Shown here one piece after another: positions 49,413 to 57,886 of a stretch of DNA of 64,000 nt (position 1 is its first letter; the number at the start of each line of letters is the position of its first letter). This stretch comes from Paenibacillus sacheonensis. Its GTDB lineage: Bacteria > Bacillota > Bacilli > Paenibacillales > Paenibacillaceae. The stretch spans positions 1 through 64,000 of the forward strand of contig NZ_JAAAMU010000018.1 of the NCBI RefSeq assembly GCF_009909195.1, written 5' to 3'. The position numbers were made by a program, and so were the translations under genes. Below the pieces are notes generated by a model. The model saw nothing but the letters and a program-made list of their open reading frames with translations. It was not told the DNA's origin and did not search any database.

Positions 49413-50498
49413 CTATTCAACCGTCACGTTCGCGTACTTGTTCGTGATCAATACGTCTTCGAGCTTCGCCTTCCACTCGGCTCTGTTCTCGCAGTTCGGC
49501 GAGATGACGATGCGGCGCAGCTTGTCCGTATTGAACGCGAGCGGATAATGCTTCTTCTGCTGGCCGAATTGCTTCTTGTTCTGCGGCAGCAGCAGCGCAC
49601 GCACTTCGTTCTCCTGGCTGGACGCGCTGTCCTTGACCAGCAGGCTTCTGAGGTCGATCCAAGTCGATTTGGCCATGTCCGGATTTTGATCCAGGATTTG
49701 CTTGATTTCGTTCTTGGTCGGCAGCTTTTGACCGGTTTCCTTGCGGAACGTAGTCGTGAAATCCTCAACGATGAAGCTGTGGATGAAGTTGACCATATCG
49801 ACCGTATCCTTCTGGCTGTACAGGTCAAGCGGCGTGTAGGCTTCCTCTTGGCCGCGGTTGTCCTCCATCAAGCCCGAAATCACGTCGTGGATCACGTTGG
49901 TGTAGGCTAGCTGCTGCTTCTCCAGCTTGCTGATGTACGCCGCCAAAATGTTCGTGAACGTCGTATTTTCCTGCGCGATGCCATCCATGAACTGCGTCAT
50001 GTCGTCGTCGTTGTCGGCTTTCAGCTTCTTCACTTTCTCGGCATCGGTGTAATGCACTTTATTGAACAGCAGCTGGAAGCCGCGCGGCGCGGTCAGCGGA
50101 TTCGATTCGAATTCGAAGGCGATCTCGCCGTTCGCGGCGTCCGGTGCCGCGGCTTCCGTTTCATTGAAGCTGGCCACGAAGCTGTGCTGCTTAATCAGGT
50201 CGGTTAGCGATCCGCCGAGGGATACGCCGTTCTGATAAGCGACTTTGCGCAGTTGAGCGGCCAGGAACGTATGCGTGAAAAACTGCTTTTGGTTTAGGTT
50301 CGGCGTCGTAACCATCAACTTAAGCGCTTGCTTGAAGGTTGCGATCAGATCTTGCGTATAGTGCAGGCGATTGAATTCATTCATGTAAAATAAAATGTCG
50401 TCCTGTTCGCTCATGCTGCCAACGCGTGTCAGCCACAGCTCCTTGGAGCTTAAAATGCTGGCGGCGCTGTTAATATCTCTTGAGTAATGTACGATCAT
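49413..50498 (-). CDS. DUF2971-like hypothetical protein
   Basis: The 361-aa soluble protein opens MIVHYSRDINSAASILSSKE and LWLTRVGSMSEQDDI, which resembles the DUF2971 start (a tyrosine, then a helix ending in I-L-x-x-x-x-L-W, then N/S-D-x-x-E). It also shows HSFVASFNET, EIAFEF and a closing LRRIVISPNCENRAEWKAKL, all matching the order of that family. ATG at 50498 has AGGGAG nine bases upstream. It is orphan, on the opposite strand to the sugar operons on both sides, and more AT-rich. DUF2971 genes occur in accessory and defence-like regions, but no function is proven. Confidence 0.65.
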   Translation of the reverse strand: MIVHYSRDINSAASILSSKELWLTRVGSMSEQDDILFYMNEFNRLHYTQDLIATFKQALKLMVTTPNLNQKQFFTHTFLAAQLRKVAYQNGVSLGGSLTDLIKQHSFVASFNETEAAAPDAANGEIAFEFESNPLTAPRGFQLLFNKVHYTDAEKVKKLKADNDDDMTQFMDGIAQENTTFTNILAAYISKLEKQQLAYTNVIHDVISGLMEDNRGQEEAYTPLDLYSQKDTVDMVNFIHSFIVEDFTTTFRKETGQKLPTKNEIKQILDQNPDMAKSTWIDLRSLLVKDSASSQENEVRALLLPQNKKQFGQQKKHYPLAFNTDKLRRIVISPNCENRAEWKAKLEDVLITNKYANVTVE

Positions 50499-50952
50499 GT
50501 CAGGTGCTCCCTTTTCCCATATGAAAATAATCTAGTACTTCTTACATTATGCAGTAACTTACCGATTCTGTCCCCTATGAATTCATTGGATGACACGTCA
50601 GTATTCGACAGATGTGGAAAATATCCTGCCTTGCTGGCAGACTGTCCAAATAAACCCATTTCATTTTACCATAAGAATGCCTCTGATCCAGCAGGTATAA
50701 GACAAGTTTACCGAAGAAATCCGGGCGTCGCAACTTTTTGGGGAGCGGCTGGCGTCGGAAGCGTGGTTTGTGCGCAACGCCGAAAAAGGCGCCGGGATCA
50801 CGCAAGCCTCGCAAGACAGTCACAGCGTGCACAATTCCAGTCGCACAATGGACACTTGCCGGAGAGGATCATGTTAGAATGCAACTATAAGAGAAAGCGC
50901 TATCATCTATCATCCTATCATCTTGGTTGAGCCAGAAAGGAGGCAAGGCAGC
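50499..50952. other. 454-base region before cluster D
   Basis: No gene is supported; open frames here lack ribosome sites and family features. Just before the permease gene lies AAGCGCTATCA (50895-50905), matching the right part of a CcpA cre site (12/14 overall). The heptamer TATCATC is repeated three times at 50901, 50908 and 50916. A TAGAAT at 50875 may be a -10, without a clear -35, as expected for an activated promoter. Confidence 0.45.
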
Positions 50953-51963
50953 ATGCCCAAGGCAAAACAGAATCTACTGTCCAACGCGGCCGTGCCTGTT
51001 CGCAAGCCGTTACCCCCGGCCTATGGGAAGCAGATCATGGAGCCGTATAAGCCGAAGCATGGACTGAGGCACCGCATTCTGCAGCACAGGACGCTTTATC
51101 TGCTGTTCATTCCCGTATTCGCCTATTTCGTCCTCTTCAAATATTGGCCGATCGCGATGGCCTGGATCGTGGCCTTCAAGGAGCTGCAGCTCGGCTCGGG
51201 CGTCTTCGACAGCCCCTGGGTCGGCCTGCAAAATTTCCGCGACATCTTCGGCTCCCCGGACATTCCGAACGTCATCCGCAATACGATCGAGATCAGCTTG
51301 CTGCGGCTCTTGTTCGGCTTCTTCCCGCCGATCCTGCTGGCGATCATGTTCCACGACATGGTGACGCGAAGACTGAAGAAGTGGCTGCAAACGTTCGTGT
51401 ACATTCCGCATTTCTTCTCCTGGGTCATCGTGTTCGGCGTCGTCTTCGGCTTCTTCTCCGTCGGCGCCGGCTTCGTCAATAACATGCTCGACGCGCTGGG
51501 CTTTGCCCGGCATGAATTTCTCCTCGACGCGAACTGGTTCCGGCCGATTCTGATCGGTTCCGCGCTGTGGAAAGAGGTCGGCTGGAGCACGATTATCTAC
51601 CTGGCCGCGCTCGCCACCGTCGACGCCCAGCTCTACGAGGCCGCGGTGCTGGACGGCGCAGGTCCGCTGAAGCGGATTCGCTACATTACGCTGCCGAGCA
51701 TCATGCCGGTCGTCACGTTCGTGCTGTGCATCAACCTCGGCTTCCTGCTGAATGCCGGAGGCGAGCAGGTACTGCTGTTCTACAACGACGCGGTCATGGA
51801 CCGGGCGGATATAATCGATACGTGGGTGTACCGCGAAGGGCTGGCACGCCTGCAATTCAGCATTGCCGCTGCCGTGGGGCTGTTCCAGTCCGTCATCGGG
51901 CTAGCGCTTGTCGTCATCTGCAACGCCTTCGCGAAGAAGATATCCGGCCGCGGAATTTGGTAA
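50953..51963 (+). CDS. carbohydrate ABC transporter permease, LplB-like (cluster D)
   Basis: The 336-aa permease has a long cytoplasmic N-terminus (about 45 residues) followed by six membrane segments (LYLLFIPVFAYFVLFKYWPI, then AMAWIVAFKELQLG). The EAA loop is QLYEAAVLDGAGPLKRIRYI, followed by TLPSIMPVVTF. ATG at 50953 follows AGAAAGGAGG at nine bases. It heads the cluster D operon and is the closest relative in the window of the permease at 41738. Confidence 0.93.
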   Translation: MPKAKQNLLSNAAVPVRKPLPPAYGKQIMEPYKPKHGLRHRILQHRTLYLLFIPVFAYFVLFKYWPIAMAWIVAFKELQLGSGVFDSPWVGLQNFRDIFGSPDIPNVIRNTIEISLLRLLFGFFPPILLAIMFHDMVTRRLKKWLQTFVYIPHFFSWVIVFGVVFGFFSVGAGFVNNMLDALGFARHEFLLDANWFRPILIGSALWKEVGWSTIIYLAALATVDAQLYEAAVLDGAGPLKRIRYITLPSIMPVVTFVLCINLGFLLNAGGEQVLLFYNDAVMDRADIIDTWVYREGLARLQFSIAAAVGLFQSVIGLALVVICNAFAKKISGRGIW

Positions 51964-51981
51964 GGGAGGCAAGGAGCGCCA

Positions 51982-52854
51982 ATGATCCATTCGAAAGCAG
52001 ACCGTATCTATCAGATCGTCATTCATATTATCGTGATCGCGATCGTCGTCTCGGCGATCTTCCCTTTGATTTATGTGCTCGGCATGTCGCTGACGGGCCA
52101 AACCGAGATGATGGAGCGCAACTATTTCGTCATTATCCCGCATGAGCCGACGTTGTCCTCCTATGAGCGAATCCTCTCGTCGCCGCTGATCTGGAAGTCG
52201 TTCTTCGTCTCGGTCTTCCGAAGCGCCGCGGGCACGCTGCTGATGCTGGCGCTTACCGTCGTCGGCGCCTATGTCTTGTCCGTCCGGACGCTGCCGGGAC
52301 GAAGCGTCATGCTGTTCCTCGTGCTCGGCACGATCCTGTTCAACGCGGGCCTTATTCCAACGTATCTGGTCGTCAAGAAGCTGGGCTTCGTCGACTCGAT
52401 CTGGGTGTTGATTCTCTTGTACCTGGTCGACAGCTTCGGTCTGCTCGTCATCAAGATCTTCATCGAGAACCTGCCGGACGGCCTGATCGAGGCAGGCAAA
52501 ATCGACGGCGCCGGCGATATCCAGATGCTGCTCCGCGTCGTCGTCCCGCTGGCGGCCCCCGCGCTTGCCGCGATCGGCCTGTTCAGCATCGTCTTCCATT
52601 GGAACAGCTGGTTCGACGCGATGGTCTATCTGAACAATGCGTCGCTCTTCCCGATGCAGCTTATCCTGAAGAACATGCTGACCGCCGCGTCCGGCGACAT
52701 GATGTCGACCTTCCTCAGCAATACGGCCGGCGTGACGCCGGAATCGATGAAGATGGCGACGGTTATCGTGGGCACGCTGCCGATCCTGCTCGTCTACCCG
52801 TTCCTGCAGAAGCACTTCGTGAAAGGCGTCTACCTGGGCGCGGTGAAGGGTTAG
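51982..52854 (+). CDS. carbohydrate ABC transporter permease, LplC/YtcP-like (cluster D)
   Basis: The 290-aa permease has six membrane segments (VIAIVVSAIFPLIYVLGMSL first). Its LplC-group motif is FNAGLIPTYLVVKKLGFVDS and its EAA-type loop is GLIEAGKIDGAGDIQMLLRV, followed by VVPLAAPALAAIG. ATG at 51982 follows AAGGGAGG. The 13-bp tandem repeat array follows the stop. Confidence 0.92.
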   Translation: MIHSKADRIYQIVIHIIVIAIVVSAIFPLIYVLGMSLTGQTEMMERNYFVIIPHEPTLSSYERILSSPLIWKSFFVSVFRSAAGTLLMLALTVVGAYVLSVRTLPGRSVMLFLVLGTILFNAGLIPTYLVVKKLGFVDSIWVLILLYLVDSFGLLVIKIFIENLPDGLIEAGKIDGAGDIQMLLRVVVPLAAPALAAIGLFSIVFHWNSWFDAMVYLNNASLFPMQLILKNMLTAASGDMMSTFLSNTAGVTPESMKMATVIVGTLPILLVYPFLQKHFVKGVYLGAVKG

Positions 52855-52867
52855 GCGGTTCGCGCAA

Positions 52868-52970
52868 GCAATTCTCGTAGGCAATTTTCGTAGGCAATTC
52901 TCGTAGGCAATTCTCGCAAGCAATTCTCACGAGCGCTTCTGCAAGCCGCTCCGGCAAGCGATTCTCCGCA
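52868..52970 (+). repeat. tandem array of 13-bp units GCAATTCTCGTAG
   Basis: Eight units begin at 52868, 52881, 52894, 52907, 52920, 52933 (12 bp), 52945 and 52958, with divergence increasing toward the 3' side. The array fills half of the gap between the permease and SBP genes of cluster D. It contains no stem-loop of note. Confidence 0.85.
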
Positions 52971-53058
52971 TAAAGCTGGCTAAAATTCGTTGCATAGGAA
53001 GCACCGCGGGCTTCTTGGCATAGCATGATCCATTTCATGAATGTAAAGGGGATGCCAC

Positions 53059-54792
53059 ATGATTCGAAAGACTTCGTCAGCGGCCGTATCGCTGCTGCTC
53101 TTACTATCCGTCCTGCTCGCCGCCTGCAGCAACAACGGGGGCAACGACGACAATACGACGAACCAAGCAACGGGCAATGCCGCCAAGGGAAACAATGCAA
53201 AAGAAAACGACGCGAATGGCGGCAGCGCCGGGACCGACGATGCGGCCAAACCCGCCGACTTGACCTATCCGGAGAAGTTCCCGGACGTGCCGAAGGCCGT
53301 CGACTACGACGCCAGCTACGCGTACGACGACATGAGCAAGCACTATAACGTGGATATCATGCTGAACGGCTTCGTCAATCAGCCGGCCACGCAGGATAAG
53401 ATCAAGGATTTCTACGAGAAAACGTTCAATATGACGCTGACGTTCACGCACTTGGTTCGCGACGATCTCGTCAATAAGACGAACGTGCGATTCGCTTCCG
53501 GCTCCGCGCCCGACGTTGTCGCTTTCGGCAGCTCGGACGACCGTTCCGTGGCGCAGGCGCTGTTCAAGCAAAAGCAGCTGCTCGACGCGACGGAAATGCT
53601 GCCTTATATGCCGCAGATGATGACGTACGTCACGCAGGAGTACAAGAACTGGGCCACGGATAACGGCAGCATGGTGGGCATTCCCCGCCTGCCGACGTTC
53701 CCGGACGTATGGGGCAACTTTATTCGCCAGGATTGGCTGAAGAAGCTTGGCATGGAAATGCCGAAGACGCCGGATGAATTGTTCGCCTATGCGAAAGCAG
53801 TCACGACGCAGGATCCGGACGGCAACGGCAAAGCCGACACCTATTTCATGGGCGCGGCAGGCGGAGGCCAAGGCTGGGGCATGCTCGGCGGCCTGATGGA
53901 TATGTTCGGCCATCGCAGCTGGAACGTGAAGGACGGCAAGATCAACAATCCGATGCTGGACGGCACGACGAAGAATTACTTGACCTTCCTAAAGAAGCTC
54001 AACGACGAGAAGCTGCTGGCGCCCGACTGGTATACGATCCAATGGGAACCGTTCAAGGCGTACACGATGCAGAACAAGATCGGGATGGTCAACTACCCGG
54101 GCTGGAACCTGCTTCAGGAGCAGTTCTCCGCATCGAAGGGCGACGCGGCGACGATCGAGAATTGGGCGCCGGTGCCTCCGATGAGCGCGACCGGCGAAGA
54201 GGGCAAGCTGGGACCTGGCGGAGCGCCGGGCGGCATCTACATCTTCTCCAAGAAGCTGGCGGACGACCCGGGCAAACTGAAGCGGATCGCGCATTTCCTC
54301 GATGCGGTGCAGTACCCGAACAAATACTATTGGGTCGGCAATCAAGGCGGCGGTCCGGAGATTTGGCCGGATTACACGAAGGTCGTCAAGGACGAAGCAG
54401 CCGGCACGTACTACTACGATTCCGACATGGTGAAGCTGCAGAACGATATGAAGCCCGAGCTCAAGGGCATGATGGATTGGCAGTCCGTCGCATACACGCT
54501 GATCTGGGAGAAGCACAAATATTCGCCCGAAGTGCCTTATAACGAGCCGGGAGATAAGTACCAGGATGTCGTCAGGGCTTACCCGCGGCAGACGAATTAC
54601 GATATGCTGCTGAACCTGCCGGGCGCGACCGTCAACAAGCTGAGCGATTTTACGAAGAAGAACGAGATCGCCTTCGTGCTTGGCAATCGCGATCTTGCGG
54701 ATTGGGATAAGTACGTCGAGGAGTGGAAGAAAGCCGGCGGCCAAGAGCTGATCGACGCAGCGGCCGAGCAATTGAAGGCAGAGAAGCCTTAA
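53059..54792 (+). CDS. extracellular solute-binding lipoprotein, LplA-like (cluster D)
   Basis: The 577-aa lipoprotein has signal peptide SVLLAAC (Cys23) and an Asn/Gly/Ala-rich linker to about residue 70. A type II SBP domain of the large LplA subgroup follows (TFTHLVRDDLVNKTNVRFAS; GSMVGIPRLPTFPDVWGNFI; RQDWLKKLGMEMPKTPDELF). The calcium-loop-like DPDGNGKADTYF occurs in the same place in many of these proteins. ATG at 53059 follows AAAGGGGATG. It lies between the permeases and the kinase/regulator pair, like the SBP of cluster C. The ligand is unknown; the GH140-like gene downstream points to pectin-type side chains. Confidence 0.92.
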   Translation: MIRKTSSAAVSLLLLLSVLLAACSNNGGNDDNTTNQATGNAAKGNNAKENDANGGSAGTDDAAKPADLTYPEKFPDVPKAVDYDASYAYDDMSKHYNVDIMLNGFVNQPATQDKIKDFYEKTFNMTLTFTHLVRDDLVNKTNVRFASGSAPDVVAFGSSDDRSVAQALFKQKQLLDATEMLPYMPQMMTYVTQEYKNWATDNGSMVGIPRLPTFPDVWGNFIRQDWLKKLGMEMPKTPDELFAYAKAVTTQDPDGNGKADTYFMGAAGGGQGWGMLGGLMDMFGHRSWNVKDGKINNPMLDGTTKNYLTFLKKLNDEKLLAPDWYTIQWEPFKAYTMQNKIGMVNYPGWNLLQEQFSASKGDAATIENWAPVPPMSATGEEGKLGPGGAPGGIYIFSKKLADDPGKLKRIAHFLDAVQYPNKYYWVGNQGGGPEIWPDYTKVVKDEAAGTYYYDSDMVKLQNDMKPELKGMMDWQSVAYTLIWEKHKYSPEVPYNEPGDKYQDVVRAYPRQTNYDMLLNLPGATVNKLSDFTKKNEIAFVLGNRDLADWDKYVEEWKKAGGQELIDAAAEQLKAEKP

Positions 54793-55044
54793 AGGGCTAA
54801 ACCCTGCATGGCCGCCGCCCTTCGGGAAGCCAACCGCGCTTTGCTCGCCGGCATCTCGCGCAGCCCCCCGCGCGAGGTGCGGCGATGCGCGTTGGGCTAT
54901 CGGCCTCATGTGCCGTGTCTCCAAGCGTAATTCAGGCCATCCGTGACCTCCGCTTCCCCATGCACCTCATTCTTCGTCGTGGCAGATGAAGGATGGGGTG
55001 TATAATGATTCCAGGCACTCGAAGAGACAAGGGGGAACGTCGGG

Positions 55045-56826
55045 ATGTTAAGCGAGCGCATCGGCGCCAGGACGAAACTGCTGGTATGGCTGATCTTGCC
55101 GAGCATCGTGCTGCAGGCGGTCATGATCCTGCTGACCCAGCACAATACGGCCGATTACTTGCGCGATACTCAAGATACGGCGCTCCGGGGGATGGTCGCG
55201 CAATCCGTCAAGCTGATGGAGAACCAAATGAACGATCTGGTGCTCAACGTCCTGGGCATCGAGGATGACATTAAGAGCGAGGACAGGACGCCGGCTAATC
55301 TGATCAACACGATGGAAGCGGTGGCGCATACGAGGCCCGAAGTGATTCGCGGACTGGTCTACGTGCCGAATGACGAAGCGATCGTCGGCTACCCCGAATA
55401 TTTCTGGAACAGCTTCGGGCAGAAAGAGCTGGCGATCATCAAGGCGCAGACGAACCGCTCCCAGAACGAGGTCGTGTGGTCGGAGCCGTTTCGCTCGACG
55501 CTCGCGTCGACGGGAACGAACAGCCTCGTCAGCATCGTCACGAAGCAGCTGTTCGACGAGGACGGCACGCCGCGCGGCGTATTGGCGTTCGTGACCGACG
55601 TCATGAACCTCGTGGAGCGAAGCGCCGCTTTCGCCGGCAGCTACGATACGAGCACGCTGCTGTACGATCGGCAGGACGCGCTGATCTACTCCATGACGAT
55701 CGTCGCGCAAAACAATTTGGAAATGGTATCTTACCAGCAGCAAGAGTTGAAAACGCTGTCTTCGGCGGAGAAGCATTTCGAACGCAATCATCAATATTAC
55801 GTCGTGTCCGCCATGAGCCAAGTGCCCTATTGGAAGGTCGTCGTCGTCGGGGACGTGAAGAAGCTCGAGGATAATTATCGCCCGGTCGTCCGGTTCGCCA
55901 TGATCGCGCTGATGATCGGCTTGATCGGCTTGATCGGGATCTACGTCGGCGTCTCCTGGTGGTTCACGCGTCCGATCATGGCGTTGACCCGGGGGATCCG
56001 CAAAGTGGCCCGGGGTCATCTGAACCACAGCTTCGAGGTCACCCGCAGGGACGAATTCGGAGAGATGGCCCGGGAAATCAACCGGATGCTGCGAACGATT
56101 CAGGAGCTGATCGCCTCGCTGGAAGAGAAGGAGCAGCAGAAGAGGAAGGCCGACTTTCAGGCGCTGCTCTCGCAAATCAATCCGCATTTTCTGTACAACA
56201 CGCTGAATACGATCGATATCATGGTGGATATCAGCAGCAAACCGGATATTCACAGGGTCATGGGCGTACTTATCAGGCTGCTCAAATACGGGCTCGACCG
56301 TACGATGGATTTGCGGCCGCTCAAGCAGGAAATTAACTACGTGAACGATTATTTGACTATCCAATCGGTCCGCTACGAAGGACAGTTCCATTTCTCGGTC
56401 GACGTGCCTGCGGAAGAGCTTGGGCGCATACCCGTACTGAAGCTGGTGCTGCAGCCGTTGGTCGAGAATGCCGTCTTCCACGGACTTCGTCCCTTGACCG
56501 ACCGCCAAGGCATGCTCAGCGTCGTATCGAGACGCGAAGGCGAAGATCTTCTGATCGCAATCGCGGACAACGGCGTCGGGATGACGGAAGAGCGCATCGC
56601 GCAGCTCATGAAGGGAAAGCTGGACGAGATGGACGCCGAGGAACAAGGCGCGTACCATATCGGCTTTCGGAACGTGCATGAACGCATCCAGTTGTATTAC
56701 GGACCCGGGTATGGCTTGCAGGTACAGAGCTGGCCGGGGCAAGGGACGACCATTACGGTGAGGTTGCGAATCGTGCAGGAGGGGGATGCGAATGTCGGAG
56801 GCACTCAGGCTGCTGCTGGTCGATGA
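55045..56826 (+). CDS. sensor histidine kinase, YesM family (cluster D)
   Basis: The 593-aa kinase has TM1 at about residues 12-30, a dCache-like extracellular domain to about 280, TM2 at about 282-305, HAMP (TRPIMALTRGIRKVARGHLN) and the catalytic part with His381 in QINPHFLYNTLNTIDI. The ATPase boxes are VENAVFHGLRP and ADNGVGMTEE. ATG at 55045 follows AAGGGGGAAC. The last 35 bases overlap the response regulator gene in another frame, so the two are made in fixed ratio. Confidence 0.93.
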   Translation: MLSERIGARTKLLVWLILPSIVLQAVMILLTQHNTADYLRDTQDTALRGMVAQSVKLMENQMNDLVLNVLGIEDDIKSEDRTPANLINTMEAVAHTRPEVIRGLVYVPNDEAIVGYPEYFWNSFGQKELAIIKAQTNRSQNEVVWSEPFRSTLASTGTNSLVSIVTKQLFDEDGTPRGVLAFVTDVMNLVERSAAFAGSYDTSTLLYDRQDALIYSMTIVAQNNLEMVSYQQQELKTLSSAEKHFERNHQYYVVSAMSQVPYWKVVVVGDVKKLEDNYRPVVRFAMIALMIGLIGLIGIYVGVSWWFTRPIMALTRGIRKVARGHLNHSFEVTRRDEFGEMAREINRMLRTIQELIASLEEKEQQKRKADFQALLSQINPHFLYNTLNTIDIMVDISSKPDIHRVMGVLIRLLKYGLDRTMDLRPLKQEINYVNDYLTIQSVRYEGQFHFSVDVPAEELGRIPVLKLVLQPLVENAVFHGLRPLTDRQGMLSVVSRREGEDLLIAIADNGVGMTEERIAQLMKGKLDEMDAEEQGAYHIGFRNVHERIQLYYGPGYGLQVQSWPGQGTTITVRLRIVQEGDANVGGTQAAAGR

Positions 56827-57565
56827 CGAGCCGCTCGCGCTTCGCAGGATCAAGAGCTTCAATCTGCGCAGCCACGGCTTCGAGATCGTAGGGGAAGCGT
56901 CGAACGGCAAGCAGGCATTGGATTGCTTGGAACGGCAAAATATCGATATCGTGATCACGGACATCGGCATGCCGGTCATGAACGGGCTGGAGCTGCTGAA
57001 ATGCCTGCAGACGCAGCCGGCTCCGCCCAAGGTCGTGCTGCTGACCTGCTACGAGGATTTCGAGAAGGTGCAAACGGCGCTTCGTTACGGCGCGCAGGAT
57101 TATGTCACCAAGGTGCTGCTGAGCGAGCAGGAGCTAATCGACGTATTGCTGCGCGCGGCCGATTCGCTGCGCGCCGAAGAACCGCAGTCCCATGCAGACG
57201 AGACGCCGGCGGAGCAGTCGGATCCGCCGTTGATAACTGGCGTGACGAGAAGCGAGATCAAGGAAGCGCTGCTGGTCATCGAGCAGAACTTCGCGACGAT
57301 CGATCTCGTCGAAACCGCGAGGCGCGTCAATCTCAGTCCGAGCTGGTTCGCCTCGTTATTTCGCTGCGAGACCGGGGATAGCTTCCACGGCTACGTAACG
57401 GCGACGCGACTCCGGGAAGCCAAGAAGCTGCTGCGAACGACCGATTACAAAGTCTATGAGGTGGCGGAGCATGTGGGCATCCCGAACTACCGCTATTTCT
57501 CTCGGCTGTTTGCGGAGCATACAGGCGTGACGCCGTTGGTTTACAGGAAGAACAGGCTGGAATAA
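56792..57565 (+). CDS. response regulator, compact REC plus AraC domain (cluster D)
   Basis: This protein is only 257 aa, against 530-565 aa for the other two YesN-like regulators in the window. The receiver domain (LRLLLVDDEPLALRRIKSFN, Asp57 in IVITDIGMPVMNG) is joined by a short linker directly to the AraC domain (about 155-257; LVETARRVNLSPSWFASLFR and EVAEHVGIPNYRYFSRLF). It thus lacks the usual middle domain. ATG at 56792 is chosen because GGAGGGGG touches the ATG at 56786. A terminator at 57677 follows. Confidence 0.92.
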   Translation: MSEALRLLLVDDEPLALRRIKSFNLRSHGFEIVGEASNGKQALDCLERQNIDIVITDIGMPVMNGLELLKCLQTQPAPPKVVLLTCYEDFEKVQTALRYGAQDYVTKVLLSEQELIDVLLRAADSLRAEEPQSHADETPAEQSDPPLITGVTRSEIKEALLVIEQNFATIDLVETARRVNLSPSWFASLFRCETGDSFHGYVTATRLREAKKLLRTTDYKVYEVAEHVGIPNYRYFSRLFAEHTGVTPLVYRKNRLE

Positions 57566-57676
57566 CGACGGTCAGTCATGAGCTCGGATGGGCGACAAAT
57601 GTAGGATGAATGTCCGGTAAAATGACAATAAAATAGCGATAAACGTAACGTAAAATATAATGATAAATGCATGTCG

Positions 57677-57726
57677 AACAAGCCGAAGCGGATAGGGAAA
57701 TCCTGTCCCCCGCGGCTTGTTTTTCT
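57677..57726 (+). terminator. terminator after the cluster D regulator
   Basis: AACAAGCCG (57677-57685) pairs with CGGCTTGTT (57713-57721), with partial inner pairing (GCGG with CCGC), and is followed by TTTTCTTT. Confidence 0.8.
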
Positions 57727-57763
57727 TTATATATGAATTGTATACATTCTGCATATTATCATA

Positions 57764-57792
57764 TGGACAGCGCTTTCTTGCCGTGCTATATT
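57764..57792 (+). promoter_or_regulatory. promoter of the GH140-like gene
   Basis: TGGACA (57764-57769) and TATATT (57787-57792) are separated by 17 bases. It follows the terminator at 57677-57726, so the hydrolase and epimerase genes form a separate transcription unit. The leader of about 90 bases before ATG 57887 shows no clear structure. Confidence 0.6.
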
Positions 57793-57886
57793 GCGGAGTG
57801 AAGCGAATAAAGGGAATCGTAGAATCAGAGAGTTGGGCACTATCGATCGTCGGCTTGCCACTTTGTAACCATGCGGAGGGAATCAC

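Noticed and set aside
50575..50832. 85-codon minus-strand frame before cluster D
   Set aside because: No ribosome site or known motif was found, and its residue usage is atypical. It was left as an unassigned non-coding region.
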